Origin: RGIG8775 sp045537235
GTDB taxonomy: Bacteria; Bacillota; Clostridia; Oscillospirales; CAG-272
Assembly (NCBI GenBank): GCA_045537235.1
Contig: JAZSPB010000134.1
Span: forward strand, 1-13,516
Length of the DNA: 13,516 bases
Direction of reading: 5' to 3'
Every line of letters starts with the position of its first letter. The stretch's first letter is position 1. The translations under genes were made by a program, and so were the position numbers. Below are positions 1 to 7,222 of the stretch, piece after piece. Below the pieces are notes generated by a model that was not told where the DNA came from, searched no databases, and worked only from the letters and a program-made list of their open reading frames with translations.

Positions 1-50
1 GATTTTGTTTAGCAAACAAAGAATTTTCCGCGCAAAATGGATAATTGGGG

Positions 51-243
51 CGCCTGCGGGCGGGGGGGGTCGCTTTTTGAAAAAAGCTCCGCAAAAACTT
101 TTCTATTGTGCCCTTGCGAAATTTGAGCGAATATACTGCCCCCCTTGGGGATTGCCATGTTCGCACCAACTGCAAAAGGGCACAATAGAAAAGTTTTTTG
201 CGGAGCTTTTTTTCAAAAAAGCGACCTCCTCCGCCCGCAGGCG
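51..243. repeat. Long palindromic intergenic element (copy 1), arms about 66 bp
   Basis: The left arm (51 to about 115) and right arm (about 176-243) are near-perfect reverse complements. The outer 13 bases match exactly; the following G-run matches with two G-T wobbles; the rest differs only by single-base length changes in three homopolymer runs. The loop of about 60 nt (116-175) contains its own small CCCC-TT-GGGG palindrome (141-150). The right arm starts five bases after the fhs stop. In RNA from either strand this would fold into a very long hairpin, possibly ending the operon transcript or blocking 3' exonucleases. No T-run follows on the minus strand, so it is not a textbook terminator. 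It shares arm and loop sequence with 7077-7216, marking it as a repeat family, perhaps REP- or MITE-like. Bases 1-50 show only a 7-bp AT hairpin (4-20) and no gene. Confidence 0.85.
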
Positions 244-248
244 GTGTC

Positions 249-1922
249 TCAGAACAGACCGGAGATCTTTCCGTTCTCGTCCACGTCGATACGCTCGGCG
301 GCGGGAACCTTGGGAAGTCCGGGCATCGTCATGATATCTCCCGTCAACGCCACGATGAAGCCGGCGCCGGCAGAGACCTTGACATTGCGAACGGTAACCG
401 TAAAGCCTTCGGGAGCACCCAGCTTGGTCATATCATCCGAGAAGCTGTACTGGGTCTTGGCCATACAAACGGGCAGCTTGTCAAATCCAAGCGCTGTCAG
501 CTTGGCGATCTCCTTCTTTGCCAAAGGTGCAAAGGTCACACCGTCACCACCGTAGACACGGCGAACGATCGCTTCGATCTTGTCTTCAATAGAACCGTCC
601 AGCTCATAGCTGAAGGAGAAGTCATTGGGCTTTTCGCAAAGTCGAACCACTTCCTCGGCAAGAGCCATGCCGCCATTTCCGCCCTCTGCCCAAACCGTGG
701 ACAGAACCACATTGACACCCAATGCGCGGCACTTCTCAATGACCAGCGCGATCTCGGCATCGGTATCGGTGGGGAAACGGTTGACCGCCACCACACAGGG
801 AAGCTTATATATATTGGTAATATTGGAAACATGACGAAGCAGATTGGGAATACCGCGCTCCAATGCCGCCAGATCCTCGGTTCCCAGCTCAGTCTTGGCA
901 AGACCGCCGTGCATCTTGAGCGCACGAACGGTAGCCACCATGACCACCGCATCGGGCTTGAGACCCGCATAACGGCACTTGATGTCAAGGAATTTCTCCG
1001 CACCGAGATCCGCACCGAAGCCCGCCTCGGTCACCGCGTAATCACCCAGCTTCATCGCCATTCTTGTGGCAATGACCGAGTTGCATCCGTGAGCAATGTT
1101 CGCAAAAGGACCGCCGTGTACAAACGCGGGGGTTCCCTCAAGTGTCTGAACAAGGTTAGGCTTAAGCGCATCCTTCAAAAGCGCCGCCATAGCACCCACA
1201 GCCCCCAATTCCCCTGCGGTCACGGGCTTTTCGTCATAGGTATAGGCCACAACGATTCGGGACAAACGCGCCTTCAGATCCTCAATGGAGCTTGCCAAGC
1301 AGAATACTGCCATGATCTCCGAAGCGACGGTAATATCAAATCCGTCCTCGCGCGGCACACCGTTGACTCTGCCGCCCAAACCGTCGGTCACAAAGCGAAG
1401 CTGACGGTCATTCATATCCACACAACGCTTCCAAGTAATGCGGCGAGAGTCGATGCCCAACGCATTGCCTTGATAGATATGGTTATCCAGCATAGCTGCC
1501 AGCAGATTGTTGGCTGCACCGATGGCGTGGAAGTCACCCGTAAAATGCAGATTGATATCCTCCATGGGAACCACCTGCGCATAACCGCCGCCTGCCGCAC
1601 CGCCCTTAATGCCGAACACGGGACCCAAAGAAGGCTCACGGAGCGCCACCACACAGTTTTTACCGATCTTGCGAAGACCGTCTGCAAGACCGATGGTCGT
1701 AGTGGTCTTTCCCTCGCCTGCGGGGGTGGGGGTAATAGCGGTAACAAGGATCAGCTTGCCGTCCTTGCGAGGCGAATCCGCGAGAAGCTTATAGTCAACC
1801 TTTGCCTTATACTTACCGTACTGCTCCAGATAATCCTCTCCCACACCCGCTGCCTTGGCGATCTCGGTGATCGGCTTCATGGGCGTGGATTGAGCAATTT
1901 CGATATCGGATAAATAAGCCAT
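249..1922 (-). CDS. fhs: Formate-tetrahydrofolate ligase Fhs (10-formyl-THF synthetase)
   Basis: Fhs uses ATP to join formate to tetrahydrofolate, giving 10-formyl-THF. The 557-residue protein has the family's usual length. It shows the nucleotide loop TPAGEGKT (66-73), the REPSLGPVFGIKGGAAGGGY block (95-114) and EDINLHFTGDFHAIGAANN (121-139). The ATG follows GGAGGA by eight bases. It ends five bases before the right arm of a long palindrome. Its product is the cofactor of PurN and the AICAR transformylase, which explains its place at the end of a purine operon; in acetogens the same enzyme serves the Wood-Ljungdahl pathway, but nothing else from that pathway is here. A 158-nt gap with a hairpin precedes it, so it may also be transcribed or regulated separately from purL. 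Confidence 0.98.
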   Translation of the reverse strand: MAYLSDIEIAQSTPMKPITEIAKAAGVGEDYLEQYGKYKAKVDYKLLADSPRKDGKLILVTAITPTPAGEGKTTTTIGLADGLRKIGKNCVVALREPSLGPVFGIKGGAAGGGYAQVVPMEDINLHFTGDFHAIGAANNLLAAMLDNHIYQGNALGIDSRRITWKRCVDMNDRQLRFVTDGLGGRVNGVPREDGFDITVASEIMAVFCLASSIEDLKARLSRIVVAYTYDEKPVTAGELGAVGAMAALLKDALKPNLVQTLEGTPAFVHGGPFANIAHGCNSVIATRMAMKLGDYAVTEAGFGADLGAEKFLDIKCRYAGLKPDAVVMVATVRALKMHGGLAKTELGTEDLAALERGIPNLLRHVSNITNIYKLPCVVAVNRFPTDTDAEIALVIEKCRALGVNVVLSTVWAEGGNGGMALAEEVVRLCEKPNDFSFSYELDGSIEDKIEAIVRRVYGGDGVTFAPLAKKEIAKLTALGFDKLPVCMAKTQYSFSDDMTKLGAPEGFTVTVRNVKVSAGAGFIVALTGDIMTMPGLPKVPAAERIDVDENGKISGLF

Positions 1923-1935
1923 ATTATCATTCCTC

Positions 1936-1964
1936 CGTATACTGTTACTTCATTGTTCTGTCAA
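1936..1964 (-). promoter_or_regulatory. Promoter-like TTGACA-17-TATACG before fhs
   Basis: On the minus strand a perfect -35 hexamer (1959-1964) and a 4-of-6 -10 hexamer (1936-1941) are separated by 17 bases. The -10 box touches the fhs ribosome site (1931-1936), so transcription would begin only about nine bases before the ATG and would lose that site. That conflict makes function doubtful unless the transcript is translated without a leader. It could be a chance match. Confidence 0.25.
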
Positions 1965-2013
1965 TTTCCTCGGGAGCAAAACACCCAAAGGTTCCTGCGG
2001 ATAGCTGTTCCAT
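1945..2013 (-). CDS. Possible 22-residue leader ORF before fhs (doubtful)
   Basis: An ATG-to-TAA ORF of 22 codons (MEQLSAGTFGCFAPEEIDRT then MK) ends 22 nt before the fhs start. An in-frame GTG two codons upstream is an alternative start. Only a weak AGGG-like site precedes it, and its codons (CTA, TGT, AGA, ACA) are less C-ending than those of the neighbouring genes. It could be a leader peptide controlling fhs, a decayed gene remnant or chance. I do not recognise it and assign no function. Confidence 0.15.
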   Translation of the reverse strand: MEQLSAGTFGCFAPEEIDRTMK

Positions 2014-2018
2014 CCGCA
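1996..2018 (-). other. Second hairpin in the purL-fhs gap
   Basis: A perfect 7-bp inverted repeat (TGCGGAT and ATCCGCA) flanks a 9-nt loop in the leader of fhs. It overlaps the start of the 22-codon ORF at 1945-2013, so its start codon would lie at the base of the stem and loop. I could not match it to the THF riboswitch or any other riboswitch I know. A regulatory role is only a possibility. Confidence 0.3.
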
Positions 2019-2039
2019 CCGCACCCTGTTTTTAAATTT

Positions 2040-2066
2040 CCCAAGCCCCCATAACGGAGACTTGGG
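2040..2066 (-). terminator. Hairpin after purL, possible weak terminator or 3' stabiliser
   Basis: On the minus-strand RNA an 11-bp stem (CCCAAGUCUCC with GGGGGCUUGGG) closes a 5-nt loop, starting 14 nt after the purL stop. Two of the pairs are G-U and would be C-A mismatches on the opposite strand, so the structure belongs to the pur transcript. The stem is followed by an AAAUUUAAAAA stretch rather than a U-run, so classical intrinsic termination would be weak. It may set purL-fhs read-through or protect the upstream mRNA. Confidence 0.5.
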
Positions 2067-2080
2067 ACTTTAACGGTTAT

Positions 2081-5000
2081 TTAACCTTTAAAATACTTAA
2101 CTGCCGATTCAAACAGCTTCATATCATACTCACCGATGATATTCTTGTAAAGATCCTTTCCGATACGCTCGGAGTGACCCATCTTACCAAGAACACGACC
2201 GTCGGGAGAAAGGATACCCTCGATCGCGCAGATCGAGCCGTTGGGGTTGAAGGCGGTGTCCATGGAAGGCACACCCGCAAGATCCACATACTGGGTTGCA
2301 ATCTGTCCGTTGGCCGCCAAGGTCTTTACCAGCTCCTCGGAGGCAAGGAATCGACCCTCGCCGTGGGAAATGGGTACGTTGTAGATCTGTCCCACCTCGG
2401 TACCCGCAAGCCAAGGCGACTTGTTGGTACAAACGCGAGTGCGAACCATCTTGGACTGATGGCGACCGATGATATTATAAGTCAGAGTAGGACAGTCAGC
2501 ATCGGTATCGATGATCTTTCCGTAAGGAACCAGACCCAACTTGATAAGTGCCTGGAATCCGTTACAAATACCGAGCATCAAGCCGTCACGCTGCTCCAAA
2601 AGACGGGTAACCTGCTCCTTGATCGCGGGATTGCGGAAGAAAGCGGTGATAAACTTTGCCGAACCGTCGGGCTCGTCACCACCCGAGAAACCGCCGGGGA
2701 TAAAGACCATCTGGCTCTCTGCCAGCTTCTTGGCCACCAACTCCACACTCTCGGCTACTGCATCGGCGGTCAGATTTCGAATGACCACGATCTCAGCCTC
2801 GGCGCCCGCCTTTTCCAGCGCACGCGCGGAATCATACTCGCAGTTGGTGCCGGGGAATACGGGAATCAAAGCCTTGGGACGGGCGCACTTGACAGCAGGT
2901 GCCACCTTCGCGCCCTGATCATAAGCAAATACGGGAAGATTGTCGCCCTTGGCAGGTGCATTGGTGGGATATACGCCCTCGAGAGTTGCCTCATTAAGCG
3001 CCACCAGCTCGGAGATAGGTGCACTGTCACCGTCCAGCACGATCGTAGGATCGGAAGTAGTAACACCGATCTTCATCACACCGGGAAGGTCAATCTCTTC
3101 ATCAAGCTCCGCCACAATGAATCCGTAGAAGGGCAGGTGCCACTGATCCTTAACATTGCCGCAAGACGCAAAACCGATGTTGTTACCGAAGGACATCTTC
3201 ATAACCGCCTCGCCAAGACCGTTCTCCACAGCCCATGCAGCCTTGACCTTGCCGTTCTTGTGCAGACCGTGGAAGGTCTCCCACGCCGCCTTGACACTCT
3301 CGGCACTTTCGTCAGTGGGGGCAAACAGATATACGGGATGACCCGCCTCTTTAAATTCGGGAGAAAGCACCTCGCCCGCCTTCAGGGGCGCAATGGCAAA
3401 GGAGATCAGTGTAGGAGGAACATCAAGATCCAAGAAGGTACCCGACATTGAGTCCTTACCGCCGATAGCCGCAGCTCCCAACTCGATTTGGGCATCCATA
3501 GCACCCAAAAGCGCGGCAAAGGGCTTGCCCCAACGATTCGGTTCGTTGCGAAGCTTTTCAAAAAATTCCTGCAAGGTCAGGTAAGCCGCCTTATAATCGG
3601 CACCCGCCGCTACCAGTTTAGCCATGGAATTGTAGACCGCAGCATGAGCGCCCGTATAGGGGTCAATGCACATATGATCGGGATCCAGTCCCCAAGCCAT
3701 AACACTGGCGTCATCGGTCGTCTGACCGGGAAGTACGGGAAGAAGTGCCGCCATAGCCTGTGCGGGAGTCTTTTGGGTCTTTCCGCCGAAGGGCATCAAC
3801 ACAGAACCTGCACCGATGGAGCCGTCAAAGCGCTCCACCAATCCGCGACGGCTGGCGGTCTTGAGGTCGGATGCCATCTCGCGCAAGGAACCGTACAGAG
3901 GACGGCTGAGGGGAGACAGATCCTTGTTTCCTACCGCAACCTCGGTATGCTTGTCTGCGCCGTTGGTATTGAGGAATTCACGGGAAAGATCGGCAATGAT
4001 CTGCCCCTTCCAGGACATGACCATGCGCGCCTCCTCGGTAACCACCGCCACGCGGTAAGCCTCCAGATTTTCAGCCGAAGCATATTCGATAAACTTGTCG
4101 GCATCATCTGCGGCAACCACAACGGCCATACGCTCTTGGGACTCGGAAATGGCAAGTTCGGTGCCGTCAAGTCCCTCATATTTCTTGCGAACCGCATCAA
4201 GGTCGATGCGCAGACCGTCGGCCAGCTCACCGATCGCCACCGACACACCACCCGCACCAAAGTCATTACAACGCTTGATCAGGCGAGTCACCTTGGAATC
4301 GCGGAACAGACGCTGGATCTTGCGCTCCTCGGGCGCGTTACCCTTCTGGACTTCGGACGCCATGGTGGTCAAAGATTTGAGATTGTGGCTCTTGGAAGAG
4401 CCGGTTGCACCGCCGATACCGTCACGACCGGTGCGACCGCCGAGAAGGATGACCACATCCCCCGCTTCGGGACGCTCGCGGCGAACATTATAAGCAGGAG
4501 CCGCCGCCACAACGGCACCGCACTCCAAACGCTTGGCCACATAGCCCTCATGGTAGACCTCGGCCACATGACCCGTAGCAAGACCGATCTGGTTACCGTA
4601 AGAGGAGTAACCGGCAGCCGCCGTTGCCGCAAGCTTGCGTTGAGGAAGCTTTCCGGGCAAGGTCTCGGCAAGGCTCTTTCTGGGATCACCGCCACCCGTC
4701 ACGCGCATAGCCTGATGAACGTAAGCACGACCCGAAAGAGGGTCACGGATACAACCGCCGATACAGGTAACTGCGCCGCCGAAAGGCTCGATCTCGGTGG
4801 GATGGTTGTGAGTCTCGTTTTTGAACATCAAAAGCCAATCCTGCTCCTCGCCGTTGACGGTAGCCGTCACATGAATGGAGCAAGCATTGATCTCCTCACT
4901 CTCGTCAAGCTCGGGAAGAAGACCGCGCTTTTTGAGAACTTTGGTGGCGATGGTAGCGATATCCATCAAGGTCTGCGGACGCTTGGCCGCCTTTTCTTCT

Positions 5001-5773
5001 CCGTATACCTCCACGCGTGCGGCGAGATAACGCTCATACGCCTTGGCCACAGCAGGATCGTCAATCTTGACGTTGTCAATATGGGTAGAGAAGGTGGTAT
5101 GACGGCAGTGATCCGACCAATAGGTGTCCACCACGCGGATCTCCGTAATGGTAGGATCGCGCTTTTCCTCACCGCCGAAATAGTTCTGCAAAAATTTAAG
5201 ATCGTCCAGATCCATTGCCAGACCAAGGGTATCCAAGAGACCGGAAAGCGCAGCTTCATCCATGGAGATAAAGCCCTTGACCGTCTCTACCGTTTCGGGA
5301 ATGGCATACTCGATGGCAAGTGTTTCGGGCTTATCAAGAGATGCCTCTCGACTCTCCACCGCGTTGATCACATACTTTTTAATACGCTCCACATCGGACT
5401 CGGATAAATTGCCCCCCAACACATACACGCGTGCCGAACGAACCGTAGGACGCTCGCCTTGGCTCTGAAGCTGAATACACTGCGCCGCCGAATCGGCTCT
5501 TTGGTCAAACTGACCGGGAAGAGGCTCTACGGCGAAGACGATCCCGCCTTTGGCATCCAATGTATCCGTCACAATATCCAACTGCGGCTCGGAAAATATC
5601 GTTCCGACAGCCTTTTGGAAAAGAGCCCCGTCAATATTTTCCACATCGTAGCGGTTCAAAAGGCGCACCGATTCCAGTGCCTCAATTCCCACCACATTCC
5701 GAAGCTCGGTCAAAAGACCGTTGGCCTCATGGGCAAGCTCCGCCTTTTTCTCTACAAATATTCTATATACCAT
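2081..5773 (-). CDS. purL: Single-chain FGAM synthase PurL (PurS-, PurL- and PurQ-like parts fused)
   Basis: PurL converts FGAR to FGAM with ATP and glutamine. The 1230-residue protein is the long single-chain form known from Clostridium and Streptococcus. An N-terminal PurS-like region (1-120) is followed by the synthetase region with TYWSDHCRHTTF (217-228), FKNETHNHPTEIEPFGG (317-333) and CNDFGAGGVS (502-511). A C-terminal class I glutaminase begins around 965, with IPGGFSGGDEPDGS (1025-1038), nucleophile Cys1070 in LGICNGFQ, and the His1200/Glu1202 pair in GHSER. All three glutaminase catalytic residues are present, in contrast to PurF here. The ATG is chosen because GGAGG lies six bases upstream inside the end of purD, and only one base separates it from the purD stop. 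A hairpin lies 14 nt after the stop. Upstream in-frame codons overlap purD and look non-coding. Confidence 0.97.
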   Translation of the reverse strand: MVYRIFVEKKAELAHEANGLLTELRNVVGIEALESVRLLNRYDVENIDGALFQKAVGTIFSEPQLDIVTDTLDAKGGIVFAVEPLPGQFDQRADSAAQCIQLQSQGERPTVRSARVYVLGGNLSESDVERIKKYVINAVESREASLDKPETLAIEYAIPETVETVKGFISMDEAALSGLLDTLGLAMDLDDLKFLQNYFGGEEKRDPTITEIRVVDTYWSDHCRHTTFSTHIDNVKIDDPAVAKAYERYLAARVEVYGEEKAAKRPQTLMDIATIATKVLKKRGLLPELDESEEINACSIHVTATVNGEEQDWLLMFKNETHNHPTEIEPFGGAVTCIGGCIRDPLSGRAYVHQAMRVTGGGDPRKSLAETLPGKLPQRKLAATAAAGYSSYGNQIGLATGHVAEVYHEGYVAKRLECGAVVAAAPAYNVRRERPEAGDVVILLGGRTGRDGIGGATGSSKSHNLKSLTTMASEVQKGNAPEERKIQRLFRDSKVTRLIKRCNDFGAGGVSVAIGELADGLRIDLDAVRKKYEGLDGTELAISESQERMAVVVAADDADKFIEYASAENLEAYRVAVVTEEARMVMSWKGQIIADLSREFLNTNGADKHTEVAVGNKDLSPLSRPLYGSLREMASDLKTASRRGLVERFDGSIGAGSVLMPFGGKTQKTPAQAMAALLPVLPGQTTDDASVMAWGLDPDHMCIDPYTGAHAAVYNSMAKLVAAGADYKAAYLTLQEFFEKLRNEPNRWGKPFAALLGAMDAQIELGAAAIGGKDSMSGTFLDLDVPPTLISFAIAPLKAGEVLSPEFKEAGHPVYLFAPTDESAESVKAAWETFHGLHKNGKVKAAWAVENGLGEAVMKMSFGNNIGFASCGNVKDQWHLPFYGFIVAELDEEIDLPGVMKIGVTTSDPTIVLDGDSAPISELVALNEATLEGVYPTNAPAKGDNLPVFAYDQGAKVAPAVKCARPKALIPVFPGTNCEYDSARALEKAGAEAEIVVIRNLTADAVAESVELVAKKLAESQMVFIPGGFSGGDEPDGSAKFITAFFRNPAIKEQVTRLLEQRDGLMLGICNGFQALIKLGLVPYGKIIDTDADCPTLTYNIIGRHQSKMVRTRVCTNKSPWLAGTEVGQIYNVPISHGEGRFLASEELVKTLAANGQIATQYVDLAGVPSMDTAFNPNGSICAIEGILSPDGRVLGKMGHSERIGKDLYKNIIGEYDMKLFESAVKYFKG

Positions 5774-5774
5774 G

Positions 5775-7043
5775 TTAATCCTCCAATGCCGCAAGGGCTT
5801 TCGCGCCGATGTCATGGCGGTAATATGCATTTTCAAAGTCGATCCGATCTACCAAAGCATATGCGTTCTTGATTGCATCGGCAAGGGAATCGGCCACAGC
5901 CGTGGCACCGAGCACTCGTCCGCCCGCCGTCACCGTCTTTCCGTCCTTCACAGCCGCACCTGCCACATAAACATTGTCCGCGATATCTTCGGGAATCGTT
6001 ATCTCAAAGCCCTTTTCGTAGGCTGTGGGATAACCGCGAGATGCCATAATAACACAGCAGGCATGACCCGTGCCGAACTTGACCTCGGTCTTATCAAGGG
6101 TGCCGTTGGTGGTAGCCTGCATAACGGTCAGCAGATCGCTTTCCAGCAAAGGAAGCACCACCTGCGTCTCGGGGTCACCGAAACGGCAATTATATTCGAT
6201 GACACGAGGTCCCTTGGGGGTCAGCATCAAGCCGAAATAGAGACAGCCGCGGAAGGTTCTGCCCTCGGCGTTCATCGCATTGACAGTCGGAAGGAAGATG
6301 GTCTTCATACATTCCTCCGCGATCTCACTTGTATAGTAAGGATTGGGAGCCACGGTGCCCATACCGCCGGTATTCAGACCTGTATCGTTGTCCCCTGCTC
6401 TCTTGTGATCCATGGAAGAAACCATGGGGATCACGGTCTTGCCGTCGGTGAAGGACAGCACAGAGACCTCGGGACCCGTGAGGAACTCTTCAATCACGAT
6501 ATGATCGCCGCTGGCACCGAACACCTTGTCGCCCATCATTGAACGAACCGCGTCACAAGCCTCCTCGCGTGTCATCGCAATGATCACACCCTTGCCGAGT
6601 GCCAGACCGTCTGCTTTGATCACTGTGGGAATGGGTGCCGTCTCCAAATACTTCAGTGCGGCATCCATATCGTCAAACACCTCGTAGGCAGCAGTGGGAA
6701 TGCCGTATTTCTTCATCAGATTCTTGGAGAAGACCTTACTTCCCTCAATAATGGCCGCGCACGCGCGAGGACCGAAGCAAGGGATCCCCTTTTCCTCCAG
6801 AGCATCCACCGCACCCAACACCAACGGATCGTCCGGTGCCACCACAGCGTAGTCGATGCCCGTATCCACGGCAAATTTGACGATACCGTCGATATCCTTG
6901 GCGCCGATGTCTACGCAAACCGCATCACGAGCGATTCCGCCGTTGCCGGGAAGTGCGTAGATCTCGGTCACATTTTTATTTTCCTTGAGTTTTTTGATGA
7001 TAGCGTGCTCGCGGCCGCCACCACCGACAACCATAATCTTCAT
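5775..7043 (-). CDS. purD: Phosphoribosylamine-glycine ligase PurD (GAR synthetase)
   Basis: PurD joins phosphoribosylamine and glycine with ATP to give GAR. The 422-residue ATP-grasp protein has the usual family length. It shows GGGGREHA (7-14) near the N-terminus, PDDPLVLG (70-77, where many relatives have PEAPLVxG), the ATP-binding IKADGLALGKGV (142-153), DHKRAGDNDTGLNTGGMG (212-229) and the metal-binding EYNCRFGDPETQ (283-294). The ATG is preceded by AAAGGAG with an eleven-base spacer, a little long. It is separated from the AICAR transformylase by the 7077-7216 palindromic element and leads into purL with a single base between stop and start, so PurD and PurL are probably made in a coupled way. 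Confidence 0.97.
   Translation of the reverse strand: MKIMVVGGGGREHAIIKKLKENKNVTEIYALPGNGGIARDAVCVDIGAKDIDGIVKFAVDTGIDYAVVAPDDPLVLGAVDALEEKGIPCFGPRACAAIIEGSKVFSKNLMKKYGIPTAAYEVFDDMDAALKYLETAPIPTVIKADGLALGKGVIIAMTREEACDAVRSMMGDKVFGASGDHIVIEEFLTGPEVSVLSFTDGKTVIPMVSSMDHKRAGDNDTGLNTGGMGTVAPNPYYTSEIAEECMKTIFLPTVNAMNAEGRTFRGCLYFGLMLTPKGPRVIEYNCRFGDPETQVVLPLLESDLLTVMQATTNGTLDKTEVKFGTGHACCVIMASRGYPTAYEKGFEITIPEDIADNVYVAGAAVKDGKTVTAGGRVLGATAVADSLADAIKNAYALVDRIDFENAYYRHDIGAKALAALED
5780..5784 (-). promoter_or_regulatory. purL ribosome site inside the end of purD
   Basis: GGAGG lies six bases before the purL ATG and within the last codons of purD. It fixes the purL start at 5773 rather than at in-frame codons further upstream, and implies that ribosomes finishing purD restart on purL. 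Confidence 0.85.
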
Positions 7044-7076
7044 GCTGTCAAATACTCCTTTTATTCTTTATGGGGA

Positions 7077-7216
7077 ACGACGGGGGAGGTCGCTTTTTTG
7101 GAAAAAAGCTCCGCAAAAAACTTTTGTCCCGTGCTTCCATTGCAGGAAGTGCGAACATGGCGAGACCGATTCGGTTATGATGTGCAAGACAAAAGTTTTT
7201 AAGCGGCTTCCGTCGT
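7077..7216. repeat. Palindromic intergenic element (copy 2), inverted and asymmetric
   Basis: This element fills most of the 179-nt gap between the AICAR transformylase gene and purD. Its ends (7077-7083 and 7210-7216) are reverse complements, and an inner 13-bp block (7116-7128 and 7188-7200) pairs perfectly. The right arm lacks about 20 bases present in the left arm. Positions 7088-7125 match the arm of the 51-243 element almost base for base. The 13-base loop core GTGCGAACATGGC (7149-7161) is the exact reverse complement of 154-166 in copy 1, so the two copies lie in opposite orientation. Two small hairpins sit in the loop (around 7135-7150 and 7164-7176). It ends 33 bases before the purD start, leaving the purD ribosome site free. 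Confidence 0.8.
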
Positions 7217-7222
7217 TTTTGA

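Noticed and set aside
5..334. 109-codon plus-strand ORF and a similar one at 6985-7251 sharing a KKAPQK-type stretch
   Set aside because: The shared peptide is only the translation of the palindromic repeat arms. Such ORFs are by-products of the repeat, not a protein family.
198..1913. 571-codon open frame on the plus strand, antisense to fhs
   Set aside because: The opposite strand encodes a clear full-length Fhs. The plus-strand translation has no recognisable domain and is rich in Arg, His and Gln, as expected for a shadow of a codon-biased gene.
1923..2080. THF riboswitch or other known riboswitch upstream of fhs
   Set aside because: The hairpins present do not show the conserved pieces I know for the THF class, and I could not match another class by eye.
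2174..3451. 425-codon open frame on the plus strand, antisense to the 3' part of purL
   Set aside because: Shadow of purL with low-complexity His/Arg/Gln composition and no plausible family match.
3488..5407. 639-codon open frame on the plus strand, antisense to purL
   Set aside because: It lies wholly within purL, has no family resemblance, and arises from the codon bias of the real gene.
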